NCBI GenBank assembly: GCA_032433765.1
Contig: JAVIAB010000124.1
Coordinates: 92,126,845-92,190,844, forward strand
Direction: 5' to 3'
From: Megaustenia siamemsis
Lineage: Eukaryota; Mollusca; Gastropoda; Stylommatophora; Ariophantidae
DNA: 64,000 nt
Below the pieces are notes generated by a model. The model did not search any database. It was not told the origin of the DNA and was given only the letters and a program-made list of their open reading frames with translations. Positions within the stretch are counted from its first letter, which is position 1, and each line of letters starts with the position of its first letter. The position numbers were made by a program, and so were the translations under genes. This document shows, one piece after another, positions 1-11,332 of the stretch.

Positions 1-278
1 TGCATGATGGTGATGATTGTTTCTTTGATATGACCATTACTTCTGTTTTCTTACTATTCAGACAAAAACCTTTTTTGTTGCTTTCCTTTACTATTATGTC
101 TACCATTTCTTTTAGTTCATTCTCTGTCTCTGCTATTATTACTGTGCCATCCGCATATCTCAATTTATTTATGTTGTGACCGTTGACTTAAATTCCTTTT
201 TTTGTCTACTACTGATCTCATAATATGTTCGCTGTAAAGTGAAAACAAAATTGGCGACAGAATACAGCCTTGTCTGAA
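1..278 (-). mobile_element. RTE-like LINE fragment (family A), RT domain, cut by the left edge
   Basis: On the minus strand this encodes decayed pieces of reverse transcriptase including the region before and after the catalytic YADD loop. It aligns with the better copy at 20440-20710. Homology stops near 278. Confidence 0.7.
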
Positions 279-688
279 GGTGTACGAAATAGAAAAAAGT
301 AAAATTTCTAGTGGCGCTGCAAAATCCATAGTTAACAATGACTGATTGAGGCCACTATTATAATGCAAATAACAAAGACATATTACTTTTATTATAATAA
401 TATAAATTAATAACAATAATCAGAGGAACTATATTACATCGCGCAAATTGTAGCAATGTTTATGACGCAAATTACAAGGTAAAAGTCAACCTAAATTTTG
501 GTCTCATGTCTGGCCTCATGAAGTGTCAAAATCACCGTCTGCCCCTGCTTTCCAGTCGTCAAATGCTGTTCTCTCTTCATTGTTTGTGAACGCCTCTCAT
601 TTATTACCAGTTCATCTTATCCAGAATACATTAACCATCTCATTTTAATATACTAGTCTTCTAGTCTATTTTGGCTGGAGGTCTCCGT
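279..688. other. No gene seen
   Basis: AT-rich sequence with no recognisable gene or repeat. Confidence 0.4.
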
Positions 689-964
689 TGTTGAGATGTT
701 ATTGTATACATGTTTGAGATGTTATTGTATCAATGTTTGAGATGTTATTGTATCCATGTTTGAGATGTTATTGTATCCATGTTTGAGATGTTATTGTATC
801 CGTGGTTGAGATGTTATTGTATCCATGTTTGAGATGTTATTGTATCCGTGTTTAAGATGATATTGTATCCATGTTTGAGATGGTATTGTATCCATGTTTG
901 AGATGTTATTGTATCTGTGTTTGAGATGTTATTGTATCCGTGGTTGAGATGTTATTGTATTCGC
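689..964. repeat. 23-bp minisatellite, about 12 copies
   Basis: The unit has the core GAGATGTTATTGTATCC followed by ATGTTT or GTGTTT. Variation is limited to a few positions per unit. Confidence 0.9.
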
Positions 965-1715
965 TTCCTATCAGAAGGACTGTCGTTCATACACCAAAAG
1001 TGGCACATTTTTATTTCGGAACGACAAAGCTCCAGAGTTCACCCTGTACAAGTGGGCACCGGATATCATTCCAGGAAATAAATTCGGCGTGGCATGATAC
1101 AGATCACATCTTCCAAGAATGAAAAAAACAACAACTATATTCTATAACACCATATCCCTGATACGCACAGAAACGCGTGGAGGGACCATCTATATTTTTT
1201 ACTTTACAATTTTGACTCACTCAGATATTTCTTTTATCTACATTAACTATGTTTGCTCTTTCTAATCAAATCTTTGACTACAACATATAAAATATATTTA
1301 TTTGCGTACGTAATTTATTTGAACCTATGTCTCGTTCTGCCTGTTTATGTTTCATTTTCTCTGTACCCTCTGTTTTCTCTGTGAAGAACATATGCGATAC
1401 ATATTATATTATAGTAAGTAAACATTCATTGTACGTATTCATCTGTAACCCTTCAAAAGAACATAAGGAAGTAAACATTATACATAACTGAAAGCTATTT
1501 TTTTCATTTGTATAATTGAAATGGGACTAACATGACATAAAGATGTTTCTTGAATGAAAATGTACAATATTTCTTAGTAAATAAAGGGTGGCAATATGTT
1601 TACCGCTTTATTTGTAGTGAAGTGAGGGTGGTAATACAGCTGACACAGTCTACACAGGGCATACAGAGGGATAGATACATGCATGTTTACAACGACTATA
1701 AACAAAATAGTTAGT
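965..1715. other. No gene seen
   Basis: AT-rich sequence. Short open frames start in the minisatellite and show no domain. Confidence 0.4.
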
Positions 1716-2044
1716 GAATCAATTCAGAGGAAGATGTATGTTTACAGCACTCGGAAAAAATGACAAATAATCAACAACAAAACAAAAACAAAGAACAATA
1801 TATGGACCGAAGCAGGATCGAACCTGTACTCGGTGGCACAGCGCCTTTCTACGAAAAGCCAAACGCTTGGCTTTAGTTGAATGGCAGTGTTTCCTAGCGT
1901 TTGGCTTTTTGTGGCAAGGCGCTGCGCCACTGAGTACGGGTTCGATCCTGCTTCGGTCCATGTATTGTTCTTTGTTTTGTTGTTGTTGATTATTTGTCAT
2001 TTTAACCGAGTGCTGTAAACATAATTCTTTCTCTGAATTGATTC
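1716..2044. repeat. Long imperfect palindrome with tRNA-like arms
   Basis: Two arms of about 150 bp (roughly 1716-1865 and 1894-2044) are inverted copies at about 90 percent identity, separated by under 30 bp. The arms carry a B-box-like GGTTCGATCC (1939-1948) followed by an acceptor-like end. It could be a foldback or MITE-like element or an inverted pair of tRNA-derived elements. No clear flanking duplication was seen. Confidence 0.8.
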
Positions 2045-2811
2045 GAAGATTATCGCCTTGGAAGTTTCCCTCTATAATAATATTCATTTATTATTATTTG
2101 TCTCCGTCTCCCCCCCCCCCATTAACAAAATAAGTACGGTCCCTGTTTTCATCTGTGATCAACTTCAATATCCAAGGGAAGTAACTGTTATAATCAGTCA
2201 GGAAACATGTTGGCCATTGAGTTATCAGACCATAAGTTTGATTGATGCATTTGTTTTGCAAAAACCTGTTAAAGGGTTTAGTTAACCTTCATCTGTCACT
2301 TCAAAACTGCACTACGTCTTAGTCCTCCTATTAAAGAATCAAAGATGAGCACTTGTGGTAGTCGCAAGATGTGATATTTAACATCAATTGTTAGTACCGT
2401 GTTGCCTACCCTGCTTGACAAGACACGTTTGACTACTATAGTTGGTTCAGAAATTCGTGCCCACAGAGTTGATCAATTATCTCGGAAATTGTTTGATGAA
2501 TTTCTGTAATTCTTTTTACGTGAAATCTTATTTTTTCACCAACCTTCAGTCTGATTTTTTGACCTACTGTCATGCATTTAGGAAAGATTTTTGCTTATTT
2601 GAGGTATATACAAATATGATTTTCTTGCTTGTCATAAATTTTAGGATTTAACAATACCCACATTTGTTATAATCAACTCACCAATTAAAAATGCAAATTT
2701 CGCGTGCACACCACACAAAATTAGCACCGTTTCGCACTCTTAACTTGTAAGACGCGGGCCACTCCGAAGTTTTTTTTTTTGGTAACTTCATTTCCGGTTT
2801 CTTGTTAAATA
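2045..2811. other. No gene seen
   Basis: AT-rich sequence with a C-run near 2111. Nothing recognisable. Confidence 0.4.
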
Positions 2812-3285
2812 GAACACAAATACACTACTAGTAAGACCACAAATACACTACTAGTAAGACCACAAATACACTACTAGTAAGACCACAAATACACTACTAG
2901 TAAGACCACAAATACACTACTAGTAAGACACACAAATACACTATTAGTAAGACCACAAATACACTACTAGTAAGAACACAAATACACTACTAGTAAGACC
3001 ACAAATACACTACTAGTAAGAACACAAATACACTACTAGTAAGACCACAAATACACTACTAGTAAGACCACAAATACACTACTAGTAAGACCACAAATAC
3101 ACTACTAGTAAGACCACAAATACACTAATAGTAAGACCACAAATACACTACTAGTAAGACCACAAATACACTACTAGTAAGACCACAAATACACTACTAG
3201 GAAGACCACAAATACACTACTAGTAAGACCACAAATACACTACTAGTAAGAACACAAATACACTACTAGTAAGGACACAAATTCC
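2812..3285. repeat. 23-bp minisatellite, about 20 copies
   Basis: The core is ACAAATACACTACTAGT followed by AAGACC or AAGA. It is very homogeneous, with one unit lengthened by one base near 2930. Confidence 0.92.
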
Positions 3286-3429
3286 TTACTATTGAGATTA
3301 GTAACCATGAAACCTCACTCAACAGTAACAAATCTACTGAATTTATATTGCAGCAAAGTTTCATTTCAGATCGATAATGGAACATTATTTGTTTCATGAA
3401 AGGATTTAAATCAAGTGAGTTACTATGTT

Positions 3430-4560
3430 GCCTCACTCCTCGGGGCATCAATGTATCCCTGTCCCTCTGAGGACCCCTCTTCCTCCCACTCCCTCCTCCA
3501 ACCTCTGTACTCCACTACCTATTTCACTTACTCTGTTTTTCTACTCCTAGTCTACCCCTTCATCCCTATCCTCTTCGAGATACCCCTCATCTTGTCTTTT
3601 TCTTCAACCCCCCCACCCCCTTCTCTATGGACTACCTTCCAGTGCACCACTACCTTATTATTTCACTACACTTCTATTGATCTACGTCTCACCCCCACTC
3701 TCTGTTGATCTACTTCTAGTTCACCCCTTCTCCCTCTATTCATTTGTAGTCATCATTTTAATAGATCTACTATTCTAGTACCCCCTTTATCCCGATGTTC
3801 ACTTTCAGTTCTCTTCTAAATCAACTCCCCCTCCCCCTTCACTACGGACGACCTTCCAGTGCCCCACTTCCTCATTACTATACACACTCCTAGCATACAA
3901 TTATCTCTGCTGACTGTACCATTTCTCCGCACACTTCTATTGATCTACGTCTTACCCATCATTCCTCTGTTGATCTACTCCCAGTTCACCCCTTCCCTCT
4001 CAATTCATTTGTAGTCACCACTTCTCTATTCTTACTATTCTAATACTTACACATCTCCTCTCTTAGTATCCACCTCAGCTTCGCCATTTCCCTACTTCTC
4101 TACCTCTCTATGTAGTTTCTTTTTGTGCACCACTCCTCAGTTACTCTACTTCCTACAAACCCTTTCTCTATCTATCCACTTCTGGCCCACCGCCTCTTCT
4201 TCTACACACTTTATACACACCTATTTCTTATAATTCCTAATCTCCATATATCCTCCTCTGGTAAATATCTACCTCTCTATGTGCTAACTTTCTGCGCACC
4301 ACTCCTCTATCACTCTACTCATTACAGACTTCTCTATCTATCCACTTCTGGCCAACCACCTTTCTTCCTATCCACTTTATACACACCTTTTGCTTATTCT
4401 TCCGCTCCATATCTCCTCCTTTGCTGTATATTTCTTCCCTCACCCTACCCCTCCCCCCCCCTCTTTTGACCTACTTCTCCATTCATCCACTTCCAGCCCA
4501 TCCGTTGCACTCACTCTCTCTTATTTTTCTCCGAGTCTTGACATGGCCTTTTGATTCAAT
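3430..4560. repeat. Pyrimidine-rich degenerate satellite
   Basis: For over 1 kb the plus strand is strongly C+T rich. Degenerate duplications are visible: the block at about 3617-3770 recurs at about 3836-4020 (217-257 bp apart), and the block at 4115-4210 recurs at 4275-4390. The long open frames here follow from the composition and are not genes. Confidence 0.7.
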
Positions 4561-4680
4561 TCTTCTTTTGTCCCCTTCTTTTGTCCCCTTCTTTTGTCCC
4601 CTTCTTTTGTCCCCTTCTTTTGTCCCCTTCTTTTGTCCCCTTCTTTTGTCCCCTTCTTTTGTCCCCTTCTTTTGTCCCCT
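4561..4680. repeat. 13-bp tandem repeat, nine copies
   Basis: TTCTTTTGTCCCC is repeated perfectly nine times (4563-4679). Confidence 0.93.
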
Positions 4681-5036
4681 TCATTCACTAGTTTTCCCTC
4701 CCTGGTTACCCCTCTTTATTGTCCGTATCTTTTTATGAGGCTACTTAACTCCCAACACTCATTCCTCCCGTTCTTTGTTTGTCCAGACATGTCCCAACCG
4801 GGCCATTGGTTTAGTCGCCAGCATATCCCTTGCCATTCGGCCAGTGTTTACGTAATCGGTCTGGCTGGCTCGTCATTTCCCCCCTCCCTCCTACAGTTGT
4901 AATCCAACGACTCATGTTCTTTGTTTGGCATGGCCACGCTTATTTCTACCCCTTGTATCCTAGCGTACCAGTCACCCCAATGATTTCCATCACGCAGGAC
5001 AGACCAGTCTGAACGACTGGCTAAGTCGTTTTTTAA

Positions 5037-5290
5037 TACTTTTCTATCTATTGTCCTTTCGACCCGAAGACGGCACATAGGGCAGAACCACAATCTCAAA
5101 AACAGAAACCTTGCATGCCAAAATGGCACATATTGCAGAGATCACTGCTCTAAACTCTATGGCTGTTTCCATAACAACAATTTTTACAATGACAGCTTGT
5201 CAAGCCATCGATCAACCTCCTTAGTCGCCTCTTACGACATGCCTGGAAGGTCACAGTGTCACTATTCTTTACTTCCGTCATAATGAAGCC
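5037..5290 (-). mobile_element. Probable LINE 3' end remnant
   Basis: Positions 5041-5095 resemble the 3' end of the minus-strand LINE at 33487-33545 (CTATTG-CCTTTCGA followed by an ATAGGGC block). The rest of the block, including GTCGCCTCTTACGACATGC, is repeat-like but not assigned. Confidence 0.35.
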
Positions 5291-5399
5291 CCGGTAACAC
5301 ACGAGAAATATAATACTTTTACAGATATATTATTTACTTTTTTCTATTTACGTTTCACTCTTTAGTTTCGATCTTCCCCTCATTGTCTAATCTTATGAT

Positions 5400-5690
5400 T
5401 TGATATATCTTTACACCCATCCTACCTTCCCTCATGTAGCATATCTCTCTCTTTTCTTATCGTACCATCTGACTTCTCTCTCTGTCCACCTCTCCCTACT
5501 TGATCATCCGACATGTAGTTATAGATAATTGTGCTTCACCGTTTGTTGTCTTTGTCCCTGTATTCTGAAGAAGACCACAGGCCGAAACGTCAGTATTGTG
5601 TTGTGTTCCTTCCTTGTAAAGCTGTCACCATACCTTGGAGTGTTTATCACACACCACTACTGGCTCATTGCTACCAGCTTTACCGCAGCA
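5400..5690 (+). repeat. Interspersed repeat with hammerhead-ribozyme-like core (copy 1)
   Basis: Shares about 250 bp with the inverted copy at 27840-28100. CTGAAGA at 5565-5571 and GAAAC at 5584-5588 bracket a short imperfect hairpin and are followed by GTC. This layout is known from terminal repeats of Penelope-like retroelements. No Penelope RT or GIY-YIG domain is next to it. Confidence 0.55.
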
Positions 5691-5867
5691 TTGCAATTAT
5701 TTGCCTGTTCTCAGAATGACTATGTTACTAACCTCATCACATTCATTAACACATCTACTCTGAGCAGTGCCTAGATTTCTGTCCTCATTAAAAATATTAA
5801 GGAAGATCAGGTCATAACCAGCAACGAATACATAGATTAGAATAAAGAAATATTATTTGTATAAAAG

Positions 5868-6124
5868 GGAGCCGCGATAGCTCAGTGGTTAGTGAACTGG
5901 ACTACAAAGGACAAGGGGTAGGGTTCGATCCCAACCGACGGCTTCCGGGTTCACCCAGCCTTAAATTGGTGCCAGATTTTTTTCTGGGAAAGTAAAGCAG
6001 CACGGGCGTAATACCGACCACATTACCCCAAAAATCATATCCTGAAGGTATGTAAAATATAGGGTCACTAATACCGTATTTCCCTATTCGCCACTTGGCG
6101 TGACGGGGGTACTTTACTTTTTTA
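5868..6124 (+). mobile_element. tRNA-headed SINE, family 1
   Basis: The head has A box TAGCTCAGTGGTTAG and B box GGTTCGATCCC. A conserved body follows (CCTTAAATTGGTGCC, then GGGAAAGTAAAGC) with an ACTTTACTTT tail. Imperfect flanking repeats ATTATTTGTATAAAAGG and ACTATTTGTAGAAAAAAAGG look like a target-site duplication. Confidence 0.85.
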
Positions 6125-7399
6125 CTATTTGTAGAAAAAAAGGCGAAAATCAACAAGAAGTCCACAGCATCGTCATAGATATTGCACAACACGAAATACA
6201 AAATCAGTGTTTTGTTGTGCGTCCTTTCATAAAAAGGGGCAACACACCATCAGAATGCAATCACAATAAAATAAGCAAACAATATAATATTGTGCACAGA
6301 AATAAATAAAAAAAAAACAATAGTCAATTTCACAAACAAAATGAAAATAAAATTAGTTCAGTCGAAACAAAACGCTGCAGGAAAATCTTTCAGAAACGTT
6401 TGATAATGAAAACAGAACAATCATGGCCTATTAGACGATCTGAGCATTTGAGAGAGCAGACTTATAATTAACACCTGACAGGAAATTAAAATATAATGGC
6501 TTCGTCAAAAGACACAGTTTGCTGGAATGAACAATAAAAGGAAACATGGCTACTGGAAGACAAAGCAAGAATAGACTAAGAAGAAAATGGTTTAATGACA
6601 TTGAACAGACCTTGAAGTTTCAGTGTGGTCAGACTACGCCAAGTTGATAAATACATTTTTCTGTCTAAGGAAATACGAGTAATTCAGAAGATCTAAAACG
6701 TGCGTAGATCATTGATTGTAAGACAATTTCATTACGGGCAACTAATGGTGTATAGAGAATAAAAAAATCTGTCATTGTTAAGTTATATACCGAATTTATT
6801 ACCGAAGAAATCATTCTCCAAATAATTACTAGATATGAGGTTTGATAAATGGTTTTATTAACACATAATGATTGATAAAAAGTGAAGTATTAAACTACAC
6901 TTAAGTAGACCCCAACTTATAAAGACGAATGATATGTACGCAGTTATTGTCATTAATGTTATATATTATAACATATACACATTGAACTTAATTCAAGGCA
7001 GTTTGTAAGATATTTTCTTTGGTTTACTTGGAACGACTGCTGCAATTTCGGGTCGGAAATAAACATCCTACAGCAAATTCGATGCGGTAACCTCAACGTT
7101 AATGACGACCACAATAAATTAAAGATTCCGCTGAGAATATAAATATGTAGGAGTTGGCGATATTCTGTTTTTAACAAAATCTATGATCTGTCATAATCTC
7201 CAGATATGTAACCACGTTCTCGATGCCCTCTAGTAAAACATAAAAGCCATTGAAGCATCATCACAAACCTTCAACACGGTAAGAGATATAATGTGCGATT
7301 CATTACATCTTTGGTGCAACTAACAAATGGCACAAATTATATTGCACCATAAACCGGTTATACATATTCAATTGAAAATTTTAGTTCTCTCTTTGACAT
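6125..7399. other. Distal 5' flank of gene 1, no gene seen
   Basis: AT-rich. A block near 6700 (TAGATCATTGATTGTAAGA) recurs at 19730 upstream of gene 2. Blocks near 7140 and 7270 (ATATGTAGGAG; TTCAACACGGTA) recur at about 57905 and 58270 upstream of gene 4. This is remnant duplicated flank. Confidence 0.5.
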
Positions 7400-7439
7400 T
7401 TGAACAAACAATATAGTCTATTCTATTCTACTGCAGTCG

Positions 7440-8600
7440 ATGCATCGCCTTTACCGCTCCACGACCCATCCCAGCTTTTTTGGAATCGTGTGCAGACTAT
7501 TTTTTTTTCCAGGAAGGTGCTGACTATAGATACAGCTGCCTTTCCCAATAACCTCTCCGGATCGACCAGATCAATTTTCTACCTTCAGGCTCTTCAGTCT
7601 CTCAATATCTTCATCATTGTCCTACCCAATCTCCTCCTCTTCTTTCAAGGAATGAAGAACAAACTTGGCGATGTTCTCTTTGTTCAGAATAAGGCAACAC
7701 TCAGTGTTAGAACTGCCAGCGACCTTTTTTGGCTATTTCATTGCCGTGTCAGCATGCCCTGGACAGTGCACCCAGGTTAACAAGTTCGCTTTAGAGTCAC
7801 CAAAGAGCTGCATCCACTACTGCTGCAGACACTGCTTGTCAATCTTCTATAGCACACTTTGCGAATCAGTTACCAAGACTGCGAGATCCATGTTCCGTGC
7901 AACCAACCACGATATTGCCATCTTTGCTGCTTCTGTCTCCATTCTCATGCTGGACACATAATGCTATATTTGCCAGATTCTCTAGTCACTTCTCTGACAT
8001 GTTGGTACGCCACAAAACCCCAACCACTGCGCTCTTCGCGGGATACAGAACTGTGCGTGTAGATGACCAGATCTTGACGTGAGGACACTTTTTTTCGATG
8101 GATTTTCGTATTACGATCTCGGTAGCCCCAATTGTCTAATTTGCGTCATACCCTGACGAGCTGAATGATTACTTTATTTAACCTGTTTTTCTCCTCTGTT
8201 ACTTCTATCTAATCCTTGCCACTCCTAATATCATTGAGATCACATACTCTTCGTATGGACATCTTCGCCATGGCTATCCAGGATTTTCCACGCCTGAGAC
8301 GTTGGCCATTCTTCGCAGCCAATTCTGAATGCATGGTGATGATTTCTCTACCACGGTGAAATAATCCCGGACCTCAACAGATCTATGTTGCACTCTAATG
8401 CTCGGTAAATCAAGTAAGTACCTCATTGAATGGACAAGTGTATCTCTGGTGCATGTGAAAACTGCCCGTTTTATACCCAAACCATATTCTAGTTCTGAGA
8501 GCACCACAGTCTGCATGAGCGAGAATAGTAACGATATCTGGATAGTAACGATATCTGGATAGTAACGATATCTGGAGTTTCGCCCTGGCCATGGTCTTAA
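7440..8600 (-). mobile_element. Decayed Nimb/I-like LINE fragment
   Basis: A minus-strand frame at 8274-8516 reads EYGLGIKRA, then CTRDTLVHSMRYLLDLPSI, close to the region after RT in gastropod Nimb-type LINEs. The rest is full of stops and frameshifts. The extent is approximate. Confidence 0.5.
8527..8577. repeat. 17-bp tandem repeat, three copies
   Basis: TAGTAACGATATCTGGA is repeated three times in a row. Confidence 0.85.
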
Positions 8601-9402
8601 TTGCGCTGACTCCTCTCCTTACCCTTTGAATGACATTGCTTATGTATTGATTCTAAGAAAGAGACCTATCAAATGTTATTTTCAGATACTTAATAGTCGG
8701 ACTCCTCACGAGTGTGACTGTGATGAATGGTGTGGTTGCACCATTGAAGTTTATGACTGGGAGGGTGCTTTTTTTTTTATTACTGTTCTGCTGTTTAGCG
8801 AACAGCACATTACAGAAGCCATGTTTGGGTTAAGGTTGTATCTTAATGTTCACAAAAATGTATAAAACGTGTTCTTACATACCTAAAATTTGATAGTACA
8901 ATATACACGTTATTTTTGTTCCAAATACATTATAAGGCAGAAAACTCACCTATCTATTGATACTTTTGAGACAATCACATTGAATTTACAAGCACTTTGA
9001 CAAACAATACATGTATTACAACAATCTATTAAAAAAAATTTTTAATGTATACAATTAAACAGGAAATTGCATCTGCTAGTAATTTCGTTTCTGTTCGATA
9101 ATTCATCGGTCAATTAATTTTCTTTCAATGTAGAAAACATTTTCACCGGCTATGATTCTCACGGTGTTGATTTGTACCTAGCATTAACTTTCACAGTAAA
9201 CAAATCTGTCACCACTGATTCGTGCCCTTGCGTTGTTAGATACTTTATAACACGATGCATAAATAGATGTTAAACATAAAAGGAGGCAATAAACATGTTT
9301 GTTTTACTCTCTTTGTAAAATCAGTTTATGTTTATCAAAATGTTCATACAAATTACATTTTTTCATGTAAAAGAATTATACAATCATATACTCTTATTTT
9401 AG

Positions 9403-9680
9403 GGAGCCGCGATAGCTCAGTGGTTAGTAAACTGGACTAGAAAGGACAGGAGGTAGGGTTCGATCCCAACCGACGGCTTCCGGGTTCACCCAGCCTTTAA
9501 TGGGTACCGAATTGTTTTCTGGGAAAGTAAAGCGGCACGAACGTAATACCGACCACATTACCCCCCCCCCCAAAAAAAAAAAAAAATCATGTGCCGAAGG
9601 TCTGTAAAATGTATGGTCACTAACACCATATTCCCTATACGCCACTTGGCGTGACGGCGGCTCTTTACTTTACTTTACTT
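9403..9680 (+). mobile_element. tRNA-headed SINE, family 1
   Basis: Same head and body as the copy at 5868, with a C-run/A-run near 9560 and a (CTTTA)n tail. The flanks ATACTCTTATTTTAG and ATATTCTTACTTTGA form a degenerate target-site duplication. Confidence 0.87.
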
Positions 9681-11157
9681 ATATTCTTACTTTGATAAAA
9701 ATTGATTATGTTTGATCATTTTCATGAAAAGAGAAGCTTCAATCGGCTACTATGTATAGAGTAATAAACAAATAACGTATTTAACATATAATTTCTGGAC
9801 CAATTGAAGTGGATCGAAGAGCGCGCTCTCAAACAGTCTCGACAATCGTAAATACTGTGAAATAACACAATTTCCATAAACTGAGAAAGAGACTGTAGAC
9901 TAGCTACTCCTAGTTATGAGAACAGTTTTGGAATACTGTTATAATCATCAACTAATCGCATATCGGCTATGTGTATTCATATACTCTCATAGACTCTTTT
10001 TTATATAAGACACATCCGCAAATAGAAAACAAAGTCATTACATATGTAGAACTTTATTAAAATAAATTAAACAACAACGAATAAAGAATCTTAAACAACC
10101 ACTTCCATAAATCAATTTCAAATGTTGAAGGCAAAAATTAACCACCGATGCTTCCAACGCCTTGTATTAACTGTGATCTAGTATAAATATCGATAGTTTT
10201 TTTTTTTAATTAATGTCCACGGAACAATTCATATACATAACCTAATTGTATTTTATTGTTTAATAAGGAGTACGACTGGACAGAGAAAATAAATAACATA
10301 AGGAAACACTATTTATGTTTAGTTATTTTAAAGAGACATATGTTAAGAAACATCAGCGCGCAACAACATATTGTTTTTGTCTGGTCTATGTATTTAGAGA
10401 CAAGAGACAATAATTACATAATAATCTAACTAATGTCAGAGTTCTCCAGATGGGTGCTCACATTAATATTCATTATGTAATTTTACTATAAATACAGACA
10501 TCTATGTGACATTATAGAAATAATACCTTATGCGCACAAAAACCCCATAAAATTGCCAAGAAATGGTATTCAATTTAATATTTACAAAATACTATTAAAT
10601 GTCTTGCTGTTGGTTGTAATGCAGATAACTTTAAACTCACGCACTGGTTAATCTGCTTATACAATTGATTGATGGATGTCAATCCACTTTATGTAAAAAT
10701 GATATATTATCCGGTGCATTCATTTACGGTTCACAAAGTTTTAATTACTGTAAACTGATGTAATTTGGAGGAAACAATTTTAAAAAAATACAAAATTTTG
10801 GTTGACCACTCCTTTACATACGTTTTGAAGCTTCGAGAAAATGTTATGGGAATGGAAATATTATTAATATTATTTTAATACTACTAATAAACAGTATTAT
10901 TTTTGCATCAATATATTTGCTACAATACATGGAGTAAAGGAAGATAGCCATTTTTCACTTTACTTTAACTTTATATAAATCGACATTAGTTGTTCAAAAA
11001 ACGTTAATTAGAGAAAAAGCCATATAACGTAGTTTTTCCCCATTTCGGGTGTTAGCCTAGTAGTCTACAGAGGGACTGTATATAAGAGCCCTTCTTGTTT
11101 AGAAAAGATTTTCATTTTATAAGCACATTATCATTTGTTAAATATTGTTTAAGATCA
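9681..11157 (+). other. 5' flank of gene 1, shared with genes 2 and 4
   Basis: Blocks in this order also occur upstream of genes 2 (22060-23164) and 4 (60240-61655): an AGCTAC/TTATGAGAACAG block, AGAAATAATACCTTATG, a TAATTACTGTAAA block, the HSE-like block, and a TAAATCGACATTAGT block. No coding exon was seen. Confidence 0.6.
10803..10850 (+). promoter_or_regulatory. Conserved upstream block of gene 1 with HSE-like triplet
   Basis: This block is nearly identical upstream of genes 1, 2 and 4. Its centre, 10827-10839, reads GAAGCTTCGAGAA, three alternating nGAAn units as in a heat-shock element. It ends about 300 nt before the ATG. The function is inferred only. Confidence 0.45.
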
Positions 11158-11332
11158 ATGTCCCCCAGAGAAGATACTGACTTTATTTCTGAAGTCGTAT
11201 TTATTTGTTCACATGTTTTTTACACCGCCATTTGTCAAATAATCAACATGTTCGGCATCACCACCAATATTATCAACATCATCTGCTTTTCCAAACAAGG
11301 ATTTGATGATTCTGTGAACATCAGTCTATTAG
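11158..11332 (+). CDS. Gene 1 exon 1 (N-terminus and TM1)
   Basis: This 175-nt exon encodes 58 codons plus one base. It ends in CTATTAG with a GTTTCATC donor, which is weak after the third base. The same exon end occurs in genes 2, 3 and 4. The IINxFGxxTNIINIICF stretch is the conserved TM1 core. Confidence 0.87.

Noticed and set aside
1719..2087. 122-codon minus-strand frame
   Set aside because: It runs through the palindrome; its product is translated inverted repeat.
2812..3285. CRISPR-like array of 23-bp repeats
   Set aside because: No unique spacers, no cas genes, and the genome is animal. It is a head-to-tail minisatellite.
3415..4902. Long open frames rich in L, S, P and F (for example 3415-3708, 4421-4738)
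   Set aside because: They follow from the C+T-rich repeat, including the 13-bp array, and show no domain or codon signal.
5868..5945. tRNA gene with A and B boxes
   Set aside because: The same sequence recurs five times joined to one body and tail; it is the head of a SINE and the cloverleaf is incomplete.
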